This document shows positions 19,617-27,790 of a DNA stretch of 64,000 bases, one piece after another; position 1 is the stretch's first letter, and every line of letters begins with the position of its first letter. The position numbers were made by a program, and so were the translations under genes. This stretch comes from Micromonospora purpureochromogenes (GTDB lineage Bacteria > Actinomycetota > Actinomycetes > Mycobacteriales > Micromonosporaceae), in contig NZ_LT607410.1 of the NCBI RefSeq assembly GCF_900091515.1, positions 5,704,001-5,768,000 of the forward strand, written 5' to 3'. Under the pieces are notes generated by a model. The model saw only the letters and a program-made list of their open reading frames with translations, was not told where the DNA came from and did not search any database.

Positions 19617-20424
19617 GGCCCAGCCCCGCCTCGGCCGGGTCGGTGGCCGCTCCGGCCTCCGCCGCCGCCCGCTCGGCCTGCTCCTTCTCGGCCTGCTCGG
19701 CCTGCTCCTTCTCGGCCTGCTCGGTCAGCTCCCGCCAGGCCGCCTCGGCCGCCCGCTGCTCGGCCTCCTTCTTGCTGCGCCCCTCGGCCCCGCCGTAGCG
19801 GTTGCCGGCCACCACCACCCAGGCCGTGAAGGTCTTGAGGTGGTCCGGTCCGGTGCCCTCGATGCGGTACTCCGGAACGCCCAGCCCCAACGCGGCGGTG
19901 AGCTCCTGGAGGCTGGTCTTCCAGTCCAGCGCGGCGCCCCGGCCGGCCGACTCCGCCATCAGCGGGTCGAAGAGCCGGTGGATGACGATCGCGGCGGTCT
20001 CCAGGCCGTACTGGAGGTAGATCGCGCCGAGCAGCGCCTCCAGGGTGTCGGCGAGGATGCTCGCCTTGTCCCGGCCGCCGGTGCTCTCCTCGCCCTTGCC
20101 CAGCAGCAGGTACGCGCCCAGCCCGTCCGGCCCCAGCCCGCGCGCCACGTCGGCCAGCGCGCGCATGTTCACCACGCTGGCCCGCAGCTTGGCGAGCTGG
20201 CCCTCGGGCAGGTCCGGGTGGTTGCGGAAGAGCGCGGTGGTGATCACCACCCCGAGCACCGAGTCGCCGAGGAACTCCAGCCGCTCGTTGGTGGGTAGAC
20301 CGCCGTTCTCGTACGCGTACGAGCGGTGGGTGAGCGCGCGCTCCAGCAGTTCGGGCTCGAGCGTCACACCGAACGCCGCCTCGAGGTGACCGACGGGAGC
20401 ACGCCGCCGCTTGTCGTTCGTCAT
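19609..20424 (-). CDS. rnc: Ribonuclease III
   Basis: 271 residues. Cleaves double-stranded RNA in rRNA processing and mRNA turnover. The signature [13 protein letters not shown] is at 46-58, the second catalytic cluster is in [19 protein letters not shown] (about 113-131), and a double-stranded-RNA-binding domain follows (about 158-232). The C-terminal 40 residues are an extra Glu/Gln/Ala/Lys repeat tail ([17 protein letters not shown]), not needed for the fold. Located between plsX and mutM in one leftward operon. Confidence 0.97.
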   Translation of the reverse strand: MTNDKRRRAPVGHLEAAFGVTLEPELLERALTHRSYAYENGGLPTNERLEFLGDSVLGVVITTALFRNHPDLPEGQLAKLRASVVNMRALADVARGLGPDGLGAYLLLGKGEESTGGRDKASILADTLEALLGAIYLQYGLETAAIVIHRLFDPLMAESAGRGAALDWKTSLQELTAALGLGVPEYRIEGTGPDHLKTFTAWVVVAGNRYGGAEGRSKKEAEQRAAEAAWRELTEQAEKEQAEQAEKEQAERAAAEAGAATDPAEAGLGRA

Positions 20425-20476
20425 GTGCCTACCTCTTCGTTCGGGACTGCCGGGGGCGCGAACCCCGTTCTCGCGC

Positions 20477-21451
20477 TCACGGGCGTACCTCGTCGGTGCG
20501 GTTCACGGCCGGCGATCCGACGGCGGCGCCGTCGAGCAGCGCGCGGACCCGCTCGCTGGCGCCCCGCCGCCACAGGTGGGCGGCGAGGGCGATGCCGGAG
20601 GCCACGTCCTCGGCTCCGGCGGCGCCGTGGCACACCACCACCGTCCCGGTCACCCCGAGCAGGGCCGCGGCGCGGGGGGCACCGCCGCCGGCGGGCGGGC
20701 CGCCGGCCATCGCGTACGCGCCCTCGATCGCCTTGAGCAGCACGTTACCGGTGAACCCGTCGGTGACCACCACGTCGGCGCGCGCGCCGAGCGCGACGTC
20801 GTACCCCTCGACCAGGCCGACGTAGCGCGCCCCGCAGGGCAGCGACGCGGCGGTGAGCAGGGCGTCGGCGGCCTTGCGGGGACGGTCGCCCTTGCCGGCC
20901 TCGGTGCCGACCGAGAGCAGGCCCACCCTGGGCCGGTCGACGGCGTGCGCGACCGCGGCGTAGGCGGCGCCGAGCACGGCGTGCCGGGCGAGGGTGAGCG
21001 GGCGGGGTTCCAGGGAGCCGCCGACGTCGAGCAGGACCACCGGGCCGGCGACGGCCGGCAGGGTGGCCACCAGGGCCGGCTGGCGGACGTCGGCCCAGCG
21101 GCCGAAGCCGAGCGCGGCGGCGGAGACGGTGGCGCCGGTCGAACCGGCGGAGACCAGCGCGTCGGCGGCACCGTCGCGGATGGCGGCGACGGCCGCGCGG
21201 ACGGTGCTGTCGGCGCGCGGCGCGTGGTGCGCCGGGCCGGCGGCGGCCCGCACCGGGCGGACCGTCGTCCGGGCGCGCTGCGCCGGGGTGAGGGCATCGG
21301 TCACCGCGGCCGCGACCTCGGTCGGGCCGACGAGCAGCAGGTGCAGGTTCGGATCGGCGCGTACGGCTCGCAGAGCGCCGTCAACCACGACGGCGGGGGC
21401 ATCGTCCCCGCCGAGGAGGTCAACGGCGATCCGCGCGGTGCCCGGCTCCAT
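20477..21451 (-). CDS. plsX: Phosphate acyltransferase PlsX
   Basis: 324 residues. Converts acyl-ACP to acyl-phosphate for phosphatidic acid synthesis. The N-terminus [12 protein letters not shown] and the central [20 protein letters not shown] and [12 protein letters not shown] match PlsX. It partners with a PlsY elsewhere, and with the plsC and gpsA genes further right in this window. The start is uncertain: ATG at 21451 is chosen by homology of the first strand, although no clear ribosome site is seen; GTG codons up to 21553 are alternatives. It follows rpmF, the conserved rpmF-plsX pairing. Confidence 0.92.
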   Translation of the reverse strand: MEPGTARIAVDLLGGDDAPAVVVDGALRAVRADPNLHLLLVGPTEVAAAVTDALTPAQRARTTVRPVRAAAGPAHHAPRADSTVRAAVAAIRDGAADALVSAGSTGATVSAAALGFGRWADVRQPALVATLPAVAGPVVLLDVGGSLEPRPLTLARHAVLGAAYAAVAHAVDRPRVGLLSVGTEAGKGDRPRKAADALLTAASLPCGARYVGLVEGYDVALGARADVVVTDGFTGNVLLKAIEGAYAMAGGPPAGGGAPRAAALLGVTGTVVVCHGAAGAEDVASGIALAAHLWRRGASERVRALLDGAAVGSPAVNRTDEVRP

Positions 21452-21567
21452 CGGAACGCCGGCCGGAGCAGGCCGGCCGGCGTCGGAAGGAGCCGGGGCA
21501 CCGGGCGATCGCCAGGGTGCGCGCGCCACCCGACCCGTGGTCGGGGGCGTCACTCGGCGTCCAGGTC

Positions 21568-21741
21568 TCAGACCTCGAGGACCTGGCGGCCGTTGTACGT
21601 GCCGCAGACGGAGCACGCGGCGTGCGGCAGCTTGGCCGACTTGCACTGCGGGCAGGCCACGGTCGCGACCACGGCCGCCTTCCAGTTCGCCCGGCGGGAC
21701 CGGGTGTTGCTGCGCGACATCTTGCGCTTCGGGACGGCCAC
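21568..21741 (-). CDS. rpmF: 50S ribosomal protein L32
   Basis: 57 residues, beginning VAVPKRKMSRSNTRSRRANW (GTG start). The zinc ribbon is intact: CPQC at 30-33 and CSVC at 43-46, so this is the zinc-containing (C+) form. It sits 5 bases downstream of the DUF177 gene and upstream of plsX, the near-universal DUF177-rpmF-plsX cluster. Confidence 0.97.
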   Translation of the reverse strand: MAVPKRKMSRSNTRSRRANWKAAVVATVACPQCKSAKLPHAACSVCGTYNGRQVLEV

Positions 21742-21746
21742 GGTTC

Positions 21747-22310
21747 CTACTCCTCTGTACGGTTCAGTTGCGACAGGCCCGCCCAACGCGGGTCGATCTG
21801 CTGGTGGCTGTGGTCGACCGGCAGATCGTCCCAGTGCACCCCGCACTCGGGGCACAGTCCTGGGCAGTCCTCCCGGCAGAGCGGGTTGGTCGGCAGCGTC
21901 AGCACCACCGCGTCCCGCAGCGCCGGCTCCAGGTCGATCAGATCGCCCTGCATCCGGCCCACCTCGTCCTCGTCGGTCGTGTCGTCCGTGGTGCTGTTCT
22001 CGTACGCGTACAGCTCCTGGATGTTCACGACCACCGAGTCGTTGATCTCGCGCAGGCACCGGCCGCACTCGCCCCGGACGGGACCGCTGATGGTCCCGGA
22101 GACGAGCACGCCCTCGGACACCGACTCCAACCTCAGGTCGAGGTCGAGGTCCGCGCCCTCCGGCACGCCGATCAACTCCACGCCGAGGTCCGCCGGTGCC
22201 GGGGCGACCCGCTTGACCGTACGCAACGCACCAGGCCGACGCGGCAGGTCCCTCGTGTCGAGGACCAGCGGCGACCTGGGATTGAGTGTCGATGGCGAGT
22301 GTTTGGGCAT
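21747..22310 (-). CDS. YceD / DUF177-family protein
   Basis: 187 residues. DUF177 (YceD) proteins lie next to rpmF across bacteria and are linked to 23S rRNA or large-subunit maturation. Typical features are present: a CGRCLREI motif (about 103), an acidic stretch (TTDDTTDEDE), and a Cys-rich C-terminal CREDCPGLCPECG that could bind metal. ATG (MPKHSPSTLNPR) has GGAG upstream. It is translationally close to rpmF (5-base gap). Confidence 0.92.
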   Translation of the reverse strand: MPKHSPSTLNPRSPLVLDTRDLPRRPGALRTVKRVAPAPADLGVELIGVPEGADLDLDLRLESVSEGVLVSGTISGPVRGECGRCLREINDSVVVNIQELYAYENSTTDDTTDEDEVGRMQGDLIDLEPALRDAVVLTLPTNPLCREDCPGLCPECGVHWDDLPVDHSHQQIDPRWAGLSQLNRTEE

Positions 22311-22419
22311 AGTCAGACTCCGGCCGGTGAGAGGCCGACAAAAAAGGTTACCTGGGCGACCACCCCAGCGTCGAACCGGGGGCGCGCCCACCTGAGACTG
22401 TCGGCTGGTGAGGTGCCGC

Positions 22420-22917
22420 TCAGAAGGGTAGCGGGCGTTCGGCCTCGTCCCCACCGAAGGTGCCGATCTCGCGCAGCGCGTGCATCTTGTCCCGGCCGCG
22501 CTCTATCGAGGCCAGCGCCCGGGTCAGGAACTGCTCGAAGTTGGCCAGTGCCGTGTCGACGTAGTCGTCGACCTCGTCGCGCAGCCGCTGCGCCTCGGCC
22601 CGGGCCTCCGCGATGATCCGGGCCCCCTCGTGCTCCGCCGAGACAGTGATCTCGTTCACCGACACCAGGCGGGCGTGTTCCGCCTCACCCTCGCTGATGA
22701 TCCGGTCGGCCTCCCGCTTGCCGGCCTCCATGATCTTGTCCCGCTCCTCGAGGAGAGCGGCGGCCCGGCGCAGGTCGGCGGGGAGTTCGACGCGCAGCTC
22801 GTCCAGGGCCGCGATCATCTCGCCCCGGTCGACCATGCAGTTGTTCCGCGACATCGGGACGGAGCGGGCCTGCTCCACCATGGCGATCAGTTCGTCGATG
22901 CGATCGAGCGGGTCCAC
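22420..22917 (-). CDS. DivIVA-like coiled-coil protein, SepIVA (Rv2927c) type
   Basis: 165 residues, mostly alpha-helical coiled coil: a short N-terminal segment DPLDRIDELIAMVEQARSVP, then MIAALDELRVELPADLRRA and a long helix with AEHEGARIIAEARAEAQRL. This matches the mycobacterial SepIVA/Rv2927c family, which affects division and polar growth. Position directly before the DUF177-rnc cluster is the same as in M. tuberculosis. GTG start (VDPLDRID) with AGGAG and GAGG nearby. Confidence 0.82.
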   Translation of the reverse strand: MDPLDRIDELIAMVEQARSVPMSRNNCMVDRGEMIAALDELRVELPADLRRAAALLEERDKIMEAGKREADRIISEGEAEHARLVSVNEITVSAEHEGARIIAEARAEAQRLRDEVDDYVDTALANFEQFLTRALASIERGRDKMHALREIGTFGGDEAERPLPF

Positions 22918-23043
22918 CGGTACCTCACTCCTGTCGTTCGTCGGCCGACCTACATGATGCGGGTTACGGCCGGGTTCCCGCTCCACACATGATGTCCTGC
23001 GCGGGCGAGCCCCGCCCGATCCACCCCGGCGCGGCGCGTCGCG

Positions 23044-23080
23044 ACGCACCGCCCGCCGGTTCCGGCGGGCGGCGGTGCGT
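23044..23080 (-). terminator. Hairpin terminator after coaD
   Basis: ACGCACCGCCCGCCGG (23044-23059) pairs with 23062-23080 with one three-base bulge and a TT loop. It begins 10 bases beyond the coaD stop. Confidence 0.7.
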
Positions 23081-23089
23081 GGCGAGGTG

Positions 23090-23578
23090 TCAGCCCCGGT
23101 GCTCCGGGCCGAGCCGGGCGACCAGCTCGTGGCGCACCAGGTCCGGCACGTGCGCGGAGATGTCGCCACCCCACTTCGCCACGTCCTTGACCAGACTGGA
23201 GGAGAGGAAGGAGTAGAGCGGGTTGGTCGGCATGAACAGCGTCTCGACCCCGGCCAGGCCGATGTTCATCTGCGCCATCTGCAACTCGTAGTCGAAGTCG
23301 CTGACCGCCCGCAGGCCCTTGATCAACACGCTGGCCTCCTGCGCCCGGCAGAAGTCGACCAGCAGACCACGGAAGGACTCGACCCGGACGTTCTCGTACG
23401 AGGAGGTCACCTCGCGGAGCATGTCGATCCGCTCCTCGACGGTGAACAGGCCACTCTTCGCCTGGTTCACCAGCACGCCGACGATCACCTCGTCGAAGAG
23501 CCGGCTGGCCCGTCCGATGATGTCGAGGTGTCCGTTGGTGACCGGGTCGAACGAGCCGGGACACACCGCACGTCTCAT
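23090..23578 (-). CDS. coaD: Phosphopantetheine adenylyltransferase
   Basis: 162 residues. Fourth step of coenzyme A synthesis, forming dephospho-CoA. The nucleotidyltransferase motif (T/H)xGH is at residues 15-18 within [15 protein letters not shown], and the second motif is in [15 protein letters not shown] near the C-terminus. ATG start; its first four bases overlap the rsmD stop (ATGA), so the pair is translationally coupled, a widespread arrangement. Confidence 0.97.
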   Translation of the reverse strand: MRRAVCPGSFDPVTNGHLDIIGRASRLFDEVIVGVLVNQAKSGLFTVEERIDMLREVTSSYENVRVESFRGLLVDFCRAQEASVLIKGLRAVSDFDYELQMAQMNIGLAGVETLFMPTNPLYSFLSSSLVKDVAKWGGDISAHVPDLVRHELVARLGPEHRG

Positions 23579-24138
23579 GATCGGCGACCGTACCAAAGGG
23601 TCGTCTCGCCGTAACGGCGACTGCGCTCCGCGGTGACGCCCTCCACCCACTCGACCGGGCCGGTGCGGCTGGAGCGCTCCACCACCACCAGGGCTCCGGG
23701 GGCCAGCCAGTCGTGTTCCACCAGGGCGGCCAGCATGGCGGTGAGGTCGGCGTCGGGCACCGCGTACGGCGGGTCGGCGAAGACCACGTCGTAGGGCTCG
23801 CCGCCCGGACCGGCCGCGAGCACGCCGGCCACCTTGCCGGTGACCAGCCGAGCGGCCGGGGCGGCCCGGAGCGCGGCCACGTTCTCCCTGATCACGCGCG
23901 CGGCGCGCGAGTCGGACTCGACCAGCAGCACGTGCTCGGCGCCCCGGGAGAGCGCCTCCAGCCCGACCGCGCCGGAGCCGGCGTACAGGTCGGCGAAGCG
24001 GGCGCCGACCAGGTCGATCTCGGTCTGCACCGCGCTGAACAACGCCTCGCGAACCCGGTCGGAGGTGGGTCGGGTGCCGGCGCCGGGCGGCGCGGCGATC
24101 CGCCGGCCGCCGAGCGTGCCGGCGACGATCCGGGTCAC
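23575..24138 (-). CDS. rsmD: 16S rRNA (guanine(966)-N(2))-methyltransferase RsmD
   Basis: 187 residues with a Rossmann methyltransferase fold. SAM motif I is [20 protein letters not shown] (about 48-67) and the catalytic DPPY is in [12 protein letters not shown] (about 118-129). GTG start with AGGGGGAG close upstream. A TAGCGT hexamer lies about 25 bases before the start, a possible -10. Co-transcribed with coaD. Confidence 0.95.
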   Translation of the reverse strand: MTRIVAGTLGGRRIAAPPGAGTRPTSDRVREALFSAVQTEIDLVGARFADLYAGSGAVGLEALSRGAEHVLLVESDSRAARVIRENVAALRAAPAARLVTGKVAGVLAAGPGGEPYDVVFADPPYAVPDADLTAMLAALVEHDWLAPGALVVVERSSRTGPVEWVEGVTAERSRRYGETTLWYGRRS

Positions 24139-24454
24139 GGTCTCCCCCTGCTCATGGCGATGACGCTACGCGACGGCCGGGCGGGGCCGTCCGACACGGT
24201 GCGTCCCGGACGGGTGCCTCCATGATCACTGCTGGTATATCAATGATCTCAGATTCATAACATGATCCTTAGCCGATCCTGAGCGCTGTAACGCCGACGA
24301 CGATCCGTTTAGGGTCGGCCGGGTGCCGGCGACGCTCCGCCGGCCGCGCGGCGCCGGGGAGCGCGCCGTCACGGGACGTGCCGCAATGCGACCGGGACCA
24401 CAGCCACCGCCACCCCACGCCGCACCCTGACGCATCTTCACCCCGGGAGTACGC
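24139..24454. other. AT-rich intergenic region upstream of the first LPVTG gene
   Basis: 316 bases between divergent genes. About 24220-24290 is unusually AT-rich for this genome and contains three ATGATC hexamers within 50 bases plus a TATATC stretch, so it is a plausible promoter or regulator-binding region. No gene or RNA was recognised. Confidence 0.45.
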
Positions 24455-25708
24455 GTGATCCGTCCCCAGCCGTCGCTCCGGCGACCGCTCGCCGTGGCCG
24501 CCGCCGCGCTGGCCGGCCTCGCCACGGCCTTCGCCTTCACGGCGCCGGCGAGCGCCACCAACACGTCACCCTCGCCGTCGGCCTCCCCGACCGTGACGGC
24601 CTCGCCGAGCACGCCGACGCAGCCGGCGCCGAACTGCGTCAAGGCCGTCGACGCGAAGTACACGCACACCTTCGACGGCCCGAAGGGCGAGGCCTCGATC
24701 ACCCTCACCAACGGCCCGCTCTGTGCGGGCGAGCAGCAGGAGCTGGCCCTGGTGTCGTACGTGACGCCGTCGGCCAGGTTCGCCGTGCCGCAGTACGTGC
24801 TCGACAAGTCGATCAAGAAGTTCGTCGGCGTGGCCGACGGCGAGCTGGGTCTGGCCACCCTGGACTTCCGGGTCGAGGTGCCGAACTGCTACACCCAGGT
24901 CGACTTCCTCTTCGGCAGCACCGTGATCGACCCGCTGACCGACACCAGCGACCGGTACGGCGACCGCAAGGTCGGCAGCTCCGCCGGCATCGGCGCCCGG
25001 TCCACCGGCCCGAAGGGCTGGTACAACGGCGGCTCGGGCAGCTGCTCGGCAGCCCCCGAGGTGATCGCCGGGTCCGACTGCGAGGGCAGCGTCGAGCTGA
25101 CCCTGGTCAACCGGACCGGCAACGCTGCGGCGACCTTCACCATCACCGGCAGCGGCGGCTTCACCGAGACCGTCACCGTACCCATGCGCAAGATCGAGAC
25201 CCGGAAGCTCAACCCCGGGCAGGCGCAGGAGATCACCGTGACGGCCGCGGGCATGAAGGACTTCACCGGCGGCTGGCAGAAGCCCGAGGACTGCCAGCAG
25301 CCCGAGGTGGGCGCGCCGGACGCCGACTACGAGTCGACCTGCGACGCGATGACCTTCCGGATCAGCAACCCGGAGGACGGCGCGACCGTCACCTCGACCT
25401 TCACCTCGAGCAAGGGCGAGGCCAGGACGCTGACCGTCGAGCCGGGCCGTACCGGCTCCGTCAGCTTCCCGGCCAGCAAGGGCCTCACCGTCACGGTCAC
25501 CGGCGACCTGGACTCCGGCGGGCCGCTGGCCTGGGAGCAGCCGAAGGACTGCGCCGAGGGCGGCGCGGGCGGCGGCACGCCCGGTGAGGGCCTGCCGGTG
25601 ACCGGCGCGGCGGCCGGCGGCATTGCCGCGGGCGCGCTCGCCCTGCTGGCGGCCGGTGCGGCGCTCTTCGTCGTGGCCCGACGCCGACGGATCCGCTTCA
25701 CCGCCTGA
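24455..25708 (+). CDS. LPXTG-type cell-wall-anchored surface protein 1
   Basis: 417 residues. Signal peptide (about 1-30, hydrophobic core AVAAAALAGLATAFAFT, cleavage near ASA-TN), then a Ser/Pro/Thr-rich linker. Beta-rich domains with paired cysteines follow, and the C-terminus is a full sorting signal: LPVTG (about 376), a hydrophobic helix and an RRRRIRFTA tail. A sortase should anchor it to peptidoglycan. The last domain (CDAMTFRISNPEDG to about 360) is homologous to that of the next gene. GTG start with GGGAG. No adhesion or enzyme motif was recognised. Confidence 0.88.
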   Translation: MIRPQPSLRRPLAVAAAALAGLATAFAFTAPASATNTSPSPSASPTVTASPSTPTQPAPNCVKAVDAKYTHTFDGPKGEASITLTNGPLCAGEQQELALVSYVTPSARFAVPQYVLDKSIKKFVGVADGELGLATLDFRVEVPNCYTQVDFLFGSTVIDPLTDTSDRYGDRKVGSSAGIGARSTGPKGWYNGGSGSCSAAPEVIAGSDCEGSVELTLVNRTGNAAATFTITGSGGFTETVTVPMRKIETRKLNPGQAQEITVTAAGMKDFTGGWQKPEDCQQPEVGAPDADYESTCDAMTFRISNPEDGATVTSTFTSSKGEARTLTVEPGRTGSVSFPASKGLTVTVTGDLDSGGPLAWEQPKDCAEGGAGGGTPGEGLPVTGAAAGGIAAGALALLAAGAALFVVARRRRIRFTA

Positions 25709-25725
25709 TCCACTGTGGTCACCTG

Positions 25726-25757
25726 AGGGCGCGCCGACCGACCGGTCGGCGCGCCCT
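25726..25757 (+). terminator. Hairpin terminator after surface protein 1
   Basis: AGGGCGCGCCGACCG (25726-25740) and CGGTCGGCGCGCCCT (25743-25757) are perfectly complementary with a two-base centre. The same core recurs after surface protein 2. Confidence 0.8.
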
Positions 25758-26009
25758 TCGCGGACGCGCCGTCCACGTTGGAGTCACGCAACCGTCCGGT
25801 GACGCTCAGTGGATCGATGATCTCGAAACGGCAACAACGACCTTCGGCCACGGGGCGGCCCGCTACCCGTCGGTATGGTCACCCGGCGCGCACGCGCTCG
25901 CGCGGACGCGCCACGGCTCGAAGAGGCCGCTGAGCCACGACCGCTCCGTCGGCTCGGCTTTCGCCTCCCGGCCGCACACCCCGCGCACCTCCCCCCGTCA
26001 GGAGTACAC
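25758..26009. other. Intergenic region between the two surface-protein genes
   Basis: With the hairpin before it this makes a 301-base gap. The sequence just before the second gene (CAGGAGTACACGTG) mirrors that before the first (CGGGAGTACGCGTG), supporting origin by duplication. No other gene is apparent. Confidence 0.4.
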
Positions 26010-26963
26010 GTGAACCGCCTGAAGTTCCGGCGCGTCGCGGCGATCGCCGCCGGCACGCTGATCGGCCTCGCCGGCGTCGCCACGGTCGCCGGCCCCGCAA
26101 TGGCCCACCACCCCGAGCCCTCGGGCACCTACTGCGCCGCGCCGGACGGCAAGATCATCGTCAGCTGGACCGTCGGCAACAGCGAGACCGACATCGAGGG
26201 CACCATCACCAAGCTCGAGTCGACCGTGCCGGGTGGCTTCACCGGCGCGCTGGCGCTGAACGCGGTGCTGCCCAAGAAGGGTGACGGCCCGCTGACCGGC
26301 ACCCAGGCCCACACCTTCACCGGGGCGCTGCCGGAGCTCAAGCTGACCGTCGAGGCCCGGTGGGAGCGGGGCGACCGGATCATCACCGAGGAGCGCACCG
26401 TCTCCGCGCAGCCGGCCGGCGACTGCGCCACAACCGAGTCGCCGTCGCCGAGCGCGCCGACGACGCCGGAGCCGACCAAGTCTCCGGAGCCGACCAAGTC
26501 CCCCGAGGTCACCCCGTCGCCGTCGAGCACCAGCCCGACCGCGACCCCGTCGAGCACGGCCACCACGCCGAGCGAGCCGGAGGAGCCGGTGTTCCGGCTC
26601 GAGGAGACCTGCGACGAGATGACCTTCATCGTGGAGAACCCGGCGAAGGGCATCCCCTTCACCGCCACGTTCACCACCGAGAAGGGCGTCACCAAGAAGC
26701 TCGAGTCGACCCCGGGCAAGACCAGCTCGGTCAGCTTCGACGCGTACCAGGGCCTGAAGGTCACCGTCTCCTACGACGTGGTCGAGGGCTCCGAGACCAT
26801 CGAGTACACCCAGCCGAAGAAGTGCGACGAGGGTGAGGGTGGCGGCCTGCCGGTCACCGGCGCCGCCACCGGTGGCATCGCCGCCGGCGCCGTCGTGCTG
26901 CTGGCCGCGGGCGCGATCCTGTTCGTGGTGGCCCGCCGCCGCCGGGTGCGCTTCACCGCCTGA
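26010..26963 (+). CDS. LPXTG-type cell-wall-anchored surface protein 2
   Basis: 317 residues. Signal peptide about 1-31 (AAIAAGTLIGLAGVATVAGPAMA), an N-terminal beta domain, then a Thr/Pro/Ser/Glu-rich stalk with TPEPTKSPEPTKSPE repeats (about 142-190). A CDEMTF domain like that of protein 1 follows, then LPVTG, a hydrophobic helix and an RRRRVRFTA tail. GTG start with TCAGGAG; an open frame extends to 25875 but lacks a site and would bury the signal peptide. Paralogue of the preceding gene with its own terminator; probably exposed on the wall. Confidence 0.88.
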   Translation: MNRLKFRRVAAIAAGTLIGLAGVATVAGPAMAHHPEPSGTYCAAPDGKIIVSWTVGNSETDIEGTITKLESTVPGGFTGALALNAVLPKKGDGPLTGTQAHTFTGALPELKLTVEARWERGDRIITEERTVSAQPAGDCATTESPSPSAPTTPEPTKSPEPTKSPEVTPSPSSTSPTATPSSTATTPSEPEEPVFRLEETCDEMTFIVENPAKGIPFTATFTTEKGVTKKLESTPGKTSSVSFDAYQGLKVTVSYDVVEGSETIEYTQPKKCDEGEGGGLPVTGAATGGIAAGAVVLLAAGAILFVVARRRRVRFTA

Positions 26964-26981
26964 GCACCACCTGCCTGAAGC

Positions 26982-27017
26982 CGAGGGCGCGTCGACCGAC
27001 CGGTCGGCGCGCCCTCG
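26982..27017 (+). terminator. Hairpin terminator after surface protein 2
   Basis: CGAGGGCGCGTCGACC (26982-26997) pairs with GGTCGGCGCGCCCTCG (27002-27017), one mismatch. Nearly identical in sequence to the hairpin after surface protein 1. Confidence 0.8.
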
Positions 27018-27180
27018 CGCCGTTCCCGCCCGCCCCGTTGATCCCCGACAGCGTCCGGCCGGGGCTCAGCTCGACCGACGCCCACGCCGGCCGGCGCGGA
27101 CAGCGCGGGCAGCGCGCACGGCGCGGGCAGCGCGGGCGGCGCGGGCGGCGCCGGTCCGCGCGGCCTGCCGCACACGTGCG

Positions 27181-27378
27181 GGGCTACCTCACCCCTACGC
27201 GTCCTTTCGAGCTGATGACGTGAACGATTCAGCGCGGGCAAGTGCCGGGCTACCTCACCCCTACGCGTCCTTTCGAGCTGATGACGTGAACGATTCAGCG
27301 CAGGCAAGTATGGGGCTACCTCACCCCCTGCACGTCCTTTCGAGCTGATGACGTAAACGATTAAGCGCGGGTAAGTCG
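27181..27378 (+). repeat. Three tandem 66-bp repeats
   Basis: Units start at 27181, 27247 and 27313, each beginning GGGCTACCTCACCCC and containing TCCTTTCGAGCTGATGACGT. Units 1 and 2 are nearly identical; unit 3 differs at several positions. They lie in the 827-base gap between the convergent surface-protein and recG genes. Low-complexity GCGCGGGCAGCG runs precede them (about 27097-27152), and nothing gene-like was seen at 27379-27510. A frame through the repeats encodes repeated peptides but has no credible start, so it is not called as a gene. Confidence 0.9.
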
Positions 27379-27518
27379 GGGGCGACGCCTGCGGCCGGCG
27401 TGGGATGGCACGGGGCGCGGCTCACCCCGCTGGTCCACCACTAACCCCGCGGCACGGCAGAGGGTGGTCGAAGCTGGCCGCCAAGAGGCGCGCGGGGCGG
27501 GGGCGAGGCAGGCCGCCG

Positions 27519-27549
27519 TGAATCGTCTACGTCATCAGCTCGAAAGGAC
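27519..27549 (-). repeat. Inverted copy of the 66-bp repeat core
   Basis: 31 bases reading TGAATCGTCTACGTCATCAG and on to CGAAAGGAC are the reverse complement of the repeat core with two adjacent differences (AG for GA). It could form a long hairpin with any of the three direct units 140-300 bases away. A related arrangement is at 54571-54691. Confidence 0.85.
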
Positions 27550-27640
27550 CCGCACGGGTGACGTGGCCTCGCACGGCGGGACGAACCCACAGACCGGCGA
27601 TTCGGCAACGCCCGGGCGCACACGCCGCCAGGGCGGCGCG

Positions 27641-27775
27641 CAGCCGCGCGGGACCCAGCCGCGCGGGACCCAGCCGCGCGGGACCCAGCCGCGCGGGACC
27701 CAGCCGCGCCGGAGGCAGTCGCGCGGGACCCAGCAGCGCGGAACCCAGCAGCGCGGAACGCAGCGTGCGGGACGC
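27641..27775. repeat. Nine 15-bp tandem repeats next to the recG 3' end
   Basis: The unit CAGCCGCGCGGGACC repeats from 27641 at exactly 15-base intervals. The first four are identical and the last five progressively diverged. The array stops 15 bases before the recG stop codon. No supported reading frame uses it. Confidence 0.88.
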
Positions 27776-27790
27776 GCGACGCCCGGTCGG

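Noticed and set aside
24226..24858. Minus-strand frame of about 210 codons antisense to surface protein 1
   Set aside because: Open frames antisense to GC-rich genes are common; no start context and no recognisable protein pattern.
26833..27348. 171-codon plus-strand frame running from the surface-protein end through the 66-bp repeats, with repeated GLPHPYASFRADDVNDS peptides
   Set aside because: Its first part overlaps the surface protein out of frame, it has no start or ribosome site, and the repetition comes from the DNA repeats, whose 66-base period is a multiple of three.
27181..27378. CRISPR array or attachment-site repeats
   Set aside because: The 66-base units are tandem with no unique spacers; no integrase or cas gene is nearby.
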